From Lentisphaeria bacterium (GTDB lineage Bacteria > Verrucomicrobiota > Lentisphaeria > Oligosphaerales > Oligosphaeraceae): a stretch of DNA of 64,000 bases. The notes beneath the pieces were generated by a model that saw only the letters and a list, made by a program, of their open reading frames with translations, was not told where the DNA came from and searched no databases. A program made the position numbers and the translations under genes. Location: positions 1-64,000 of the forward strand of contig JAEEYQ010000006.1 in assembly GCA_016288215.1 (NCBI GenBank), written 5' to 3'. Each line of letters opens with the position of its first letter. Within the stretch, counting starts at the first letter, position 1. Of the stretch, positions 54,686-62,567 are shown piece after piece.

Positions 54686-55210
54686 ATGCAAAAACGACTG
54701 GTTCTGATTCTGGCCATTCTATTGGGCCTTTGGGCGGGGGCGGCGGAAAACGCCGTGCAGATTCTGTCCAAACGCAATCTGCTCACGGGGAAGGGGGACA
54801 TGAAGCCCGCCACGGCGGCGCTGGCCGGCAAGAAGCTCATCGGCATCTACTACTCCGCCCATTGGTGCGGCCCCTGCCGCGCCTTCACTCCCAAACTGGT
54901 GAAGTTCTATAATCAATGCAAGGAGAAAAAGCTGCCTTTCGAGCTGGTCTTCGTTAGCTTTGACAACAGCAGCGAGGCGATGAGGGAATACATGAAGGAC
55001 GCCAAAATGCCGTGGCTGGCCGTTCCCTACGCCGACCGCGAGGGCATCAAAGCCCTGGGGACGCTTTTTGCCGTGCGTGCCATTCCCACGCTCATCATCG
55101 TGGATGACAAAGGCAATGTGGTTTCGTCGTCAGGACGGGAGGAGGTCGCCTCCATGAACGTCAAGGCCTATGAAAAATGGCAGAAGGCGACGCAAACAGT
55201 TGATAATTAG
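54686..55210 (+). CDS. Exported thioredoxin-like protein (nucleoredoxin/TlpA type)
   Basis: The 174-residue protein has a signal peptide (MQKRLVLILAILLGLWAGAA) and one thioredoxin-like domain with the redox motif YSAHWCGPCRAFTPKL. FVSFDNSSEAMREYM and the cis-Pro block VRAIPTLIIVDDKG are typical of nucleoredoxin/TlpA-like proteins. It probably reduces disulfides in the periplasm. GAAGGAG at 54671-54677 serves ATG 54686. Its TAG stop lies inside the first unit of an AT-rich heptamer array. Confidence 0.9.
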   Translation: MQKRLVLILAILLGLWAGAAENAVQILSKRNLLTGKGDMKPATAALAGKKLIGIYYSAHWCGPCRAFTPKLVKFYNQCKEKKLPFELVFVSFDNSSEAMREYMKDAKMPWLAVPYADREGIKALGTLFAVRAIPTLIIVDDKGNVVSSSGREEVASMNVKAYEKWQKATQTVDN

Positions 55211-55274
55211 GAATTTGGAATTAGAAATTAGGAATTAGGAATTAGGAATTTGGAATTAGGAATTTGGAATTAGG
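55205..55274 (+). repeat. AT-rich heptamer array at the 3' end of the thioredoxin-like gene
   Basis: Nine or ten units of GAATTAG, AAATTAG and GAATTTG follow one another without a break. The gene's stop codon TAG is part of the first unit. The array is in the sense direction of the gene. Confidence 0.85.
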
Positions 55275-55437
55275 TCCACGGCTCATGTTCTGTGGGCCAA
55301 ATGGGACGGATTGTCGCCAATTGTCAGTTGGGGAATTGTTTTTTGGGCAAAATGCATTATAGTTATAGATGCTTAGAGCCTCTTGCCGGATGGCAGGGCG
55401 AACGATAGCAGGAATCAACAAGAAGGCAGAGAGAACC

Positions 55438-56388
55438 ATGATTGTCACAACGAAAGACCTCTTCAAGGCAGCATACGGGAAATATGCCATCGGTGCCTAC
55501 AACATCAACAACCTGGAGCAGTGCATGGGATTGTTCCGCGGCAATGTCGCCAGCAAGGCCCCCTTCATCATCCAGATCAGCAAAGGCGCCCGTGCCTACA
55601 CCGACAAGCTGATGCTCGAAGGCATCATCCGCGCCGCCGACCAGGTTTTCCCGGAAGCCATCTTCGCCGTGCATCTGGATCATGGCGATGAGAAGACCTG
55701 CTATGACTGCATCAACAGCGGCTTCTACAGCTCCGTCATGATTGACGCCAGCAGCAAGCCCTACGAAGAGAACGTCGCCATCACGAAGCGCGTGGTGGAG
55801 GCGGCCCATGCCAAGGGCCTCGTCGTGGAAGCCGAACTGGGTCAGCTGGGCGGCGTGGAAGAGCATGTGAAAGTCAACGAAGCCGACGCCAAACTGACCG
55901 ATCCCGATCAGGCGAAGGACTTTGTGGAAAAGACGGGCTGCGACAGCCTCGCCTGCGCCATCGGCACCAGCCACGGCGCGTTCAAGTTCACCGGCACGCA
56001 GGGCCTCCATTTCGAAGTTCTGGCCGAAATCCAGAAGCGCCTCCCCAACTTCCCGCTGGTCATGCACGGCTCCAGCTCCGTTCCGCAGGACGAAGTCGCC
56101 CGCATCAATGCCGCCGGCGGCAAACTGAACGGCGCGAAGGGCGTCAATGCCGATGAATTCCGCAAGGCCGCCACGCTGGGCGTGACCAAAATCAACATCG
56201 ACACCGACGGCCGTCTGGTGTGGTGCCGCGTCCACCGCGAGCATTTCATCAACAAGCCGGAAGATTTCGATCTGCGCCCCGCCGGCAAGGAATTCATGGC
56301 CGCCTACGCGGACTTCATCGCCGCGAAGAACGTCAAACTGGGCAGCGTCGGCGAACTGCCGTTCGTCCGCCAGATGCTTGGCAAATAA
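55438..56388 (+). CDS. fba: Class II fructose-bisphosphate aldolase
   Basis: The 316-residue enzyme cleaves fructose 1,6-bisphosphate to DHAP and glyceraldehyde 3-phosphate. Class II signatures are VHLDHGDEKTCYDCIN with zinc-binding His and catalytic Asp, VVEAELGQLGGVEEH, IGTSHGAFKF, MHGSSSVPQDE and TKINIDTDGRL. The start is ATG 55438, which gives the family N-terminus MIVTTKDLFKAAYG. It is followed by a strong terminator, so it is probably a single-gene transcript. It would feed sugars released by the neighbouring glycosidases into glycolysis. Confidence 0.95.
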   Translation: MIVTTKDLFKAAYGKYAIGAYNINNLEQCMGLFRGNVASKAPFIIQISKGARAYTDKLMLEGIIRAADQVFPEAIFAVHLDHGDEKTCYDCINSGFYSSVMIDASSKPYEENVAITKRVVEAAHAKGLVVEAELGQLGGVEEHVKVNEADAKLTDPDQAKDFVEKTGCDSLACAIGTSHGAFKFTGTQGLHFEVLAEIQKRLPNFPLVMHGSSSVPQDEVARINAAGGKLNGAKGVNADEFRKAATLGVTKINIDTDGRLVWCRVHREHFINKPEDFDLRPAGKEFMAAYADFIAAKNVKLGSVGELPFVRQMLGK

Positions 56389-56392
56389 CTGA

Positions 56393-56424
56393 CTGACAGT
56401 ACCTTAAACTGACAGTACCTTAAA
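56393..56424. repeat. 16-bp perfect tandem duplication
   Basis: CTGACAGTACCTTAAA occurs twice in a row, directly between the aldolase stop codon and its terminator stem. Confidence 0.85.
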
Positions 56425-56461
56425 AGGCCTTCGGATGCGCGTGGTGTCCGAAGGCCTTTTT
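56422..56461 (+). terminator. Rho-independent terminator of the aldolase gene
   Basis: AAAAGGCCTTCGGA (56422-56435) pairs with TCCGAAGGCCTTTT (56447-56460), and the T-run is contiguous with the right arm. Confidence 0.95.
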
Positions 56462-56493
56462 GCTTTGTTTCCCTCATATGGCGTGTTTATTAT

Positions 56494-56515
56494 CCACAGA
56501 ACACGTATTCTGTGG
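56494..56515. other. Inverted repeat CCACAGAA-6-TTCTGTGG
   Basis: An 8-bp perfect inverted repeat with a 6-bp spacer lies between the aldolase terminator and the AT-rich arrays. It could be an operator or a terminator remnant for the minus-strand transcript. Confidence 0.45.
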
Positions 56516-56565
56516 TTAAAATAGTTCCTTGCCTACACTTGTGGGGGAACAGAGCGTTTGCTTTT

Positions 56566-56665
56566 GCTAGCTAGCTCTAGAAGCTCTAGAAGCTCTAGAA
56601 GCTCTAGAAACTCTAGAAACTCTAGTAAAATTCCTAATTCCTAATTTCTAATTCCTAATTCCTAA
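56566..56665 (-). repeat. AT-rich heptamers and CTAG nonamers at the 3' end of the LPS-kinase-like gene
   Basis: On the minus strand, GAATTAG/AAATTAG heptamers cover 56665-56629 and start inside the gene's TAG stop. At least six CTAG nonamers (TTCTAGAGC type) follow at 56626-56566. Confidence 0.85.
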
Positions 56666-57468
56666 CTGAGCTCTGCAATGGTTCGCGGATGCTCTTTGGT
56701 CAAAATGTACTGCCGCCGTTTGCGGATGATTTCCTCCACTTGCGCCCTTTCCGTTTGGAACTGCGGAAGGCATTCATAGTAGCGGGAGAGGAAATAGAGG
56801 GGCAGCTTGGGGTCGTCCAGCTCCACGGGCAGACGGGAGCCAAACTGGACCAGATTCCGCCTCCGTTGGGAATTCGGAATGTAACCTATTGAGTAGCAAT
56901 GGGTTCTGTCATTATCGATGAAGACGATGTCCTGTTGGGGCGTCAACAGCAGGTTGCCAGGGATGCAGTCCCCATGGACGAATCCTGCCATGTGCAGCGC
57001 GGCGACGCCGCGGGCGCAGGCCTCCAGAAGCTCCTTGCGGCGGGTTTCATCCAGCAGAAGAAAGCGAACGATGGGGTATGGGGCCTCCTCGCTGATGAAG
57101 CAGTCCACCGGCCCCTTGTCGCCTCTTTTGCGGGCGGCCAGGAGGGGCAGGGGGCATTGGATGCCTCGCTGCAGCATTTTCATGTGGGTTTGAAAGGTGA
57201 CGGTTGCCCGGGAGGGACGGCACCGCCATTTGGCGGCGTGAATCAGCCGTAGCAGAGGATTGCCGCCACTGCCTAGGGCGCGGACCAGCTTCACATAGAC
57301 AACCTGTTGCCCCAGAACGACTTTGCGAACTTCACGATCTGGCTTGTCCACCACCCGCTCCCCCGGATGCTCCGTCAGCCAGCTTTCCAAATCGGAGAAC
57401 TGGCTCATGAAACGGGAATGCCCAAGGCCCTTCCAGAGGCCGGAATGGAATGGGATGCAATTGTCCAT
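56662..57468 (-). CDS. Lipopolysaccharide kinase (Kdo kinase/InaA-like) family protein
   Basis: The 268-residue protein has the small kinase fold of the LPS core kinase group. The catalytic region AGFVHGDCIPGNLLL contains the HGD catalytic loop and Asn, followed by IVFIDNDRTH in place of the DFG metal site. VVYVKLVRALGSGGNPLL resembles the N-lobe Lys block. The expected role is phosphorylation of an LPS core sugar, or a related substrate, on the cytoplasmic side. The start at ATG 57468 lies 28 bp after the GH106 stop; longer readings overlap that gene. It is probably the last gene of the minus-strand unit. Confidence 0.75.
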   Translation of the reverse strand: MDNCIPFHSGLWKGLGHSRFMSQFSDLESWLTEHPGERVVDKPDREVRKVVLGQQVVYVKLVRALGSGGNPLLRLIHAAKWRCRPSRATVTFQTHMKMLQRGIQCPLPLLAARKRGDKGPVDCFISEEAPYPIVRFLLLDETRRKELLEACARGVAALHMAGFVHGDCIPGNLLLTPQQDIVFIDNDRTHCYSIGYIPNSQRRRNLVQFGSRLPVELDDPKLPLYFLSRYYECLPQFQTERAQVEEIIRKRRQYILTKEHPRTIAELS

Positions 57469-57496
57469 GGGCAAACGTCCGTTTTTGATGAGAAGT

Positions 57497-60400
57497 TCAG
57501 GGCAAAGGAATTCGGGTGGCGATGCGGAGGGCGACGGGTCCGATGAGGCCTGCTTCCAAAAGAGGGTCATCCTTGAGCCAATGGCGGCAGGTGGTGAAGG
57601 CGATGCGGCCAGATGCCCGTTCCTTTCCCTCCAGCAGCCACGTTGGCCAAGCCTTGAGCGTGGCATGGCGCCCGTCGCCGTTCCATTCCACGTCGTCCAA
57701 AAGCTGTTCGTCGCCGATGAGCCGGTTGACCCAACGATTGTGCACACGGATTTCCAGCGTGTTTTCCCCTTCGCGGAGCAGGGTGCCGATGTCCTTGCAG
57801 AAGGGGGGCATCCACAAGATGCCGCAGGGCGTTCCGTTGACGGTCACGTGGGCGATGTCCCTCACGGTCCCCAAATCAAGCAAATAGTCCCGTGATTTAT
57901 ATAAATCATTGATAATAAATGATTTGCGATAAACTGCCGTGCCGGAGAAATAGCGGACGCCCACGTCTGGATGGGACGTGTAGCTCATCAGCGTCTCCAG
58001 CCGAATCTTCTCCGGGGCCCCAAAACCCGGCGGAAAGCTTACGTCCCACGGACCGTCCAGCCAGATGGGCGGCGGTGTTTCTACTTCCATAAGAGATTGC
58101 CGTTCAATACCTAACAACTCCAGGGAACCCGCACGCCAGGTCCGCAGGAAAGGATGCCCATCCTGTTCCACGATGTCGTAATCCGGCGGCGCCACAGGGA
58201 CTTCTGGGATGTTGACGGCACCCCATTCGCCAATGTTCTTCGTGTAGTCCACGCCATCCAGCCGATAGGCAACTGTCAGCCGCTTGACATGCAAAGGCGC
58301 CGGGTCGCCCCCCAAGTCCGCATTGGTCACGTTGCAGGAGAGCCTGTTGTCCCGTATCCGCTCCCGAAGAAGCGCCGTCACATCTCGCCCCATGGAAGGG
58401 TCATCCACCGCCTCATAGCGGGCTGACACCATCTCCAAAGTGCGGATTCGCTCGCCGGCCATTGTTTTGGATTTCCATCTAATGTCTTGCAGCGCAGTAT
58501 GTTGCGTGATTAGTTCGCGGAAGACGACGAAGATGGAGGCCATGGGCTCCAAACGGAACGACACGCCGGTGCGGTCGTCAGACGTGGCATAATGGACCGC
58601 CGCTTTTCGGATGGCCCCCGTGGCGGCGTCCCACAATTCAGGCTGGCGGTCCACGATTCGCAACAGCAGCTTGGCCTCCACGGGTTGCATGGAGTCGTTG
58701 GCCACAAAATAGATGTCCTCTCCCGCTGCCGTTCTGCGATGGATGAAATTCAATGCCTTTCCAGAATCCTCATGGCCCCGCTGGAAGGCGAAATCCGGAA
58801 GGAGGTTCAGTTGGTGGCAGAGCTGTTCAGGGGATATGCCCTGAAAGACCCGCCCTTTCCCGATGTTCCTGAGCATAGGGGAGTTATCGCTTTTCTGGCC
58901 CCACAGTTGGTCGGCGAGTCGCTGAACTTCCGCATCCGATTGCGGATAGTTTTGCAGGCCGTCCGCGCGTTGGGGGCGGGGGCCGAGCAGTAGCGTCGCG
59001 CCGTCTTCCGCCAATTGCAGTAGTTTCGCAAGAAGTTGAGGGGACGTGGTTTGGGTGTTGAGAGCGCAGAGGAACGCGTAGGACATGCCATGGGGCAGCC
59101 AGAGGCGGCCATCGCGGACGGACAGCCGGTCCATGCAGACGGAGGGGTCGCAGACATCCCATCGATAGCCGAAGGGTAATCCCGTGTGACGTCCATAGAC
59201 CGTTGGAGTCACCGGCGGAGCCACGAAGAGGGCATCGGCGACGAACTGCCCCTGCTGAAGCAGAAATTGGGCGCGGCTGATGTAGTCAATCCATCCTTTG
59301 TATCCTTCCCACAAGGTGTTATGACGATTGAACTGAAAGCCCCACGGTCCCATGGTCATGCCGGGGGAATGGGAGAACGTCCATGGCTGATGAGCAAAGG
59401 AATGGAAGACAAGGCGGTTGACGCCGGCGATGAAGACCTTGTCCCCCTGAACCTTATGGGACATGGGCGTGGTGTTCCAACGGCCGTTGTCCGCCGTGGC
59501 GGTGAAGGCCTCGGCGGCGGCGAAGGGGGAGCCGTTCACATGGGCGAGGGTGCCCGCCAAATCCGAGTTGCCCGGATGATGGGCTTGAGTCCAAAACTCT
59601 CCCATGGGAATGTCCGCATGGCCGCCCTGCCGCAGTTCCGCAAAGGGGCCGCCGTAGGGTTCCAGAGAGAAAAGCAGCCCATGGCGGTGGGCAAGCTCGG
59701 CGAAATAGGCGCCGTAGCATTCGGAGAACAGGTCGTCCACCGTTCGGCGGTAATCCTCCAAAAAGCGTTCGGAAAACTCGGAGGACTTTAGGAAGCGTCC
59801 CGTGACAATGGGCAGCAAAGGAAGCGGGTCATAGCCACGGAGGCGAATGAAATCCTCCCGAAAGGTGTCCGTCCAGTTCTGCGGCCCCACCTCGAAACTG
59901 TCGATGAGAACGCCGGCCAGCGCCTTGCCTGCCAGGGGGCCGGCGGTTTCGCAGAGCCGTCCCATCATGCCGTCCCAAAACGCCTTGACGGCGGTCTTGG
60001 AGAGCTTGTCGCATTCCAGACCGCCGCCTTCGAGGGTGGAGGGGCGGTTGACGGCGCCTGTCAGACGATAGCCGAAGCGGAGGATCGTCCATTCCCCTGC
60101 GGGGGCGTCCCATGCGAAGGAGCCGTCGGGCTGAAGGCAGCGTGACACGTCCTCCACCGCTTCTAGAGGGATGATAGCTTGCGGATCCGGATTCGCCGTG
60201 GGAGCCAGCTTGAAGTCCAGGTTGGCATAGCATTTGGAGTCCACGTTGGCGATGCGGCGGGCGGCCTGGCCAATGTCGTTTCCATCGCCGTTGGCGGCGT
60301 CAGGAGGGCAGGGGAGGGCGAGGACGGCGATGTCCCGATAGAATCCGTGGGGCGTGTCCGGCTTGGGGAAGACATGGCGGATAGTCTGCCCTCCGTGGGC

Positions 60401-60826
60401 GTGGTGCTCCGTCGCCACGAGGCATTTCATGGCGTCCTCCGGCCGAATCCACGGGCCACCGGAGGAGGACCAGCCAGGGGCATTGTGCACCGTGAGCTGC
60501 AGGCCCAGCCGGTTCGCCTCTTGAATGGCGAACTGAACCAAATCGAACCACTTCGGAGACAGACTCTTGACCGGCCCTGACGGAACCTGATAGGAGATGT
60601 CAAACAGCGTGGCACCGCCAAGGCCCACGTCCCGCATGGCTTCCAAGTCGGCGGTGATGCCTTCCCGCGTCACATTGCCGTCCATCCAATGCCACCAGGT
60701 CTGAGGCCGCGCGGGCATGGGCACGTGGCGGAACCCCTCCTCCAGCGGGACGGCCAGAACCGACGTCAGCAGCAGAGCCCAAAGCAGCGCCGTCACCGTA
60801 GCCAAATGCTTTCCCTTGTAGAGCAT
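57497..60826 (-). CDS. GH106-type alpha-L-rhamnosidase-like glycosidase
   Basis: The 1109-residue protein has a signal peptide (about residues 1-25, ending LLTSVLAV) and the GH106 plan. Visible blocks are ARPQTWWHWMDGNVTREGI, DLEAMRDVGLGGATLFDI, LGLQLTVHNAPGWSSSGGPW, GVLIDSFEVGPQNWTD and SHKVQGDKVFIAGVNRLVFHSFAHQPW. The C-terminal part has GH2-like sugar-binding sandwiches with HVTVNGTPCGILWMPPF. GH106 enzymes release alpha-L-rhamnose from plant pectin-type chains. AAAGGAAG serves ATG 60826. It follows the PP2C gene by 46 bp on the same strand. Confidence 0.85.
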   Translation of the reverse strand: MLYKGKHLATVTALLWALLLTSVLAVPLEEGFRHVPMPARPQTWWHWMDGNVTREGITADLEAMRDVGLGGATLFDISYQVPSGPVKSLSPKWFDLVQFAIQEANRLGLQLTVHNAPGWSSSGGPWIRPEDAMKCLVATEHHAHGGQTIRHVFPKPDTPHGFYRDIAVLALPCPPDAANGDGNDIGQAARRIANVDSKCYANLDFKLAPTANPDPQAIIPLEAVEDVSRCLQPDGSFAWDAPAGEWTILRFGYRLTGAVNRPSTLEGGGLECDKLSKTAVKAFWDGMMGRLCETAGPLAGKALAGVLIDSFEVGPQNWTDTFREDFIRLRGYDPLPLLPIVTGRFLKSSEFSERFLEDYRRTVDDLFSECYGAYFAELAHRHGLLFSLEPYGGPFAELRQGGHADIPMGEFWTQAHHPGNSDLAGTLAHVNGSPFAAAEAFTATADNGRWNTTPMSHKVQGDKVFIAGVNRLVFHSFAHQPWTFSHSPGMTMGPWGFQFNRHNTLWEGYKGWIDYISRAQFLLQQGQFVADALFVAPPVTPTVYGRHTGLPFGYRWDVCDPSVCMDRLSVRDGRLWLPHGMSYAFLCALNTQTTSPQLLAKLLQLAEDGATLLLGPRPQRADGLQNYPQSDAEVQRLADQLWGQKSDNSPMLRNIGKGRVFQGISPEQLCHQLNLLPDFAFQRGHEDSGKALNFIHRRTAAGEDIYFVANDSMQPVEAKLLLRIVDRQPELWDAATGAIRKAAVHYATSDDRTGVSFRLEPMASIFVVFRELITQHTALQDIRWKSKTMAGERIRTLEMVSARYEAVDDPSMGRDVTALLRERIRDNRLSCNVTNADLGGDPAPLHVKRLTVAYRLDGVDYTKNIGEWGAVNIPEVPVAPPDYDIVEQDGHPFLRTWRAGSLELLGIERQSLMEVETPPPIWLDGPWDVSFPPGFGAPEKIRLETLMSYTSHPDVGVRYFSGTAVYRKSFIINDLYKSRDYLLDLGTVRDIAHVTVNGTPCGILWMPPFCKDIGTLLREGENTLEIRVHNRWVNRLIGDEQLLDDVEWNGDGRHATLKAWPTWLLEGKERASGRIAFTTCRHWLKDDPLLEAGLIGPVALRIATRIPLP

Positions 60827-60872
60827 GGGCTCTTCCTTTCCGTTGTCTTCGGCGGCCGACCAAGAGGTTCGT

Positions 60873-62549
60873 CTACCGTTTGCGGCGGATGGCCAGCATG
60901 GTGATGTCATCGAACTGAGGGGCGTCCATGACAAAGTCGTCGATGCCCTTCTTCACGTTCGTGAGGAGGGTTTCGGGGGCGGCGTCGGGGTTCTGGTTGA
61001 GCTGATGGAGCATCCGTTCGGTTCCGAAGAGCTTCTCCGCCGCGTTGGTGGCCTCGGGGACGCCGTCCGTGTAGAGGTAGAGGGCGCCGCCAGCCTCCAG
61101 CTGGAGCTCGTATTCGTGATAGCGGATGTTGTTCATGCCGCCGAGTACCATACCGTGCTTGTCCCGCAGGAGCTGGAAGGAGCCGCCGGGCTGCTGGATG
61201 GCGGGGTATTCGTGGCCTGCGTTGGCCGCCGTCACCTTGCCGGTGGAGATTTCCATGATGCCAATCCATGCGCTGACAAACATGTTGAACTTGTTGTTCT
61301 CGCAGAGCTGGTTGTTGACCCGCTCCAGAATGTCCTTCGGCGAATGGCCGTGTTCGGCGGAGTTCTTCAGCAGAGTCTTGGCAATGACCATGAACAGGGC
61401 GGCGGGCACGCCCTTGCCGGAGACGTCGCCCACCACGAGAGCCAGATGATCGGCGTCTAACAGGAAGAAGTCGTAGAGGTCGCCGCCGACCTCCTTGGCA
61501 GGGGTCATGGAGGCGAAAATCTCAAATTCATCCCGTTCGGGGAAGGGGGGGAAGATGGAGGGCAGCATATTGGCCTGGATGCGGGTGGCCACGTTCAGCT
61601 CCGTGCCGATGCGTTCCTTCTCGGCGGTCACCGTCGTCAGGTTGACCATGTATTCATTGATGTCGATTTCCATCTGGCGGATGGCCTCATACAGCGTCTC
61701 GATTTCGTCGCCAGTGCGGATGGAAAGCTCCATGGGAGGCTTCAGGGTCTCCTTGATGTCATCCATGAAGTCTTCCGTGGCCCGAGTCAGCTCATAGAGG
61801 GGCTTGCTGATCTTCCAGCGGATGTAGAGGAGGGCGCCCAAGGCGATGACCACCATCAGGGCAAGAATCTCTATTGTAATGCGGCCGAGGAACTTGTGAC
61901 GTTGCGCCATGACATCCTCCATGCTGATGTCCACGCCGACCATGGCGATGGGCTCGTCCTCATCGTCCTTCACGACCTCATAGCCGGAGCAGAGCCAGCC
62001 GTATTCGCCGTTGGAGACGGTGGCGTCCACGCGCATGTTCCGTGTGACGTCCTTGAATTCCGGCTCGTTCTTCTCCGCCTTGCCGAAGGTGGACAGCTCC
62101 TCGCTGGGGTCCACCAGCACGATGGAATAGTCGCCCCTCTGGGTCTGCAGATAGAGGAACTCCACCTCCATGTTCGTGCGGATGGTCTCCAACTGCACTT
62201 GCAGCTCAAGGCATGTTTGAAGTAAATCGTTGTCCGTCAACCACTTAGCTATGTTTGTCTTTGCGCCATTGTCATCCGTCTCATCGTCGTCGTCAGCGTT
62301 CGCCTTGTCCGCCAGTTCTCGCAGCTGCGGGTTGTTGACGGCATCGACCAGAGTTCGGACGGTCGCGGGATTCAGCTGGGCGGCCGTGGTCTGGCCGATG
62401 GTGCGCACCAGCTCCTTGTAGAATTTGTCCTCTGTGTTGCAGTGGACTTGGTAGCTGACGGCGATGGCGACGAAGGCCAGCGTGATGGAGCTGAGGATGA
62501 CCAGCAGGGTCAGTTTCGCTCCCAAAGTGCTTTTCCATTTAGATGACAT
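60873..62549 (-). CDS. Membrane-bound sensor PP2C (SpoIIE/RsbU-type) phosphatase with HAMP domain
   Basis: The 558-residue protein has a transmembrane helix (about 11-33), an extracytoplasmic sensor domain (about 34-222) with an acidic insert (DDDDETDD, 86-93), a second transmembrane helix (about 223-244) and a HAMP region (about 245-300). A short coiled-coil linker leads to a SpoIIE-type PP2C domain (about 345-556). GGDLYD (355-360) and GDVSGKG (374-380) are metal-binding motifs; PQFDDITMLAI is the C-terminal metal site. It should dephosphorylate an anti-sigma antagonist or a partner protein in response to an external signal. AAAGGAA serves ATG 62549. It lies 18 nt after the MATE-ATPase gene, so the two are probably coupled. 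Confidence 0.9.
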   Translation of the reverse strand: MSSKWKSTLGAKLTLLVILSSITLAFVAIAVSYQVHCNTEDKFYKELVRTIGQTTAAQLNPATVRTLVDAVNNPQLRELADKANADDDDETDDNGAKTNIAKWLTDNDLLQTCLELQVQLETIRTNMEVEFLYLQTQRGDYSIVLVDPSEELSTFGKAEKNEPEFKDVTRNMRVDATVSNGEYGWLCSGYEVVKDDEDEPIAMVGVDISMEDVMAQRHKFLGRITIEILALMVVIALGALLYIRWKISKPLYELTRATEDFMDDIKETLKPPMELSIRTGDEIETLYEAIRQMEIDINEYMVNLTTVTAEKERIGTELNVATRIQANMLPSIFPPFPERDEFEIFASMTPAKEVGGDLYDFFLLDADHLALVVGDVSGKGVPAALFMVIAKTLLKNSAEHGHSPKDILERVNNQLCENNKFNMFVSAWIGIMEISTGKVTAANAGHEYPAIQQPGGSFQLLRDKHGMVLGGMNNIRYHEYELQLEAGGALYLYTDGVPEATNAAEKLFGTERMLHQLNQNPDAAPETLLTNVKKGIDDFVMDAPQFDDITMLAIRRKR

Positions 62550-62567
62550 CGTGGGGTTCCTTTGTCG

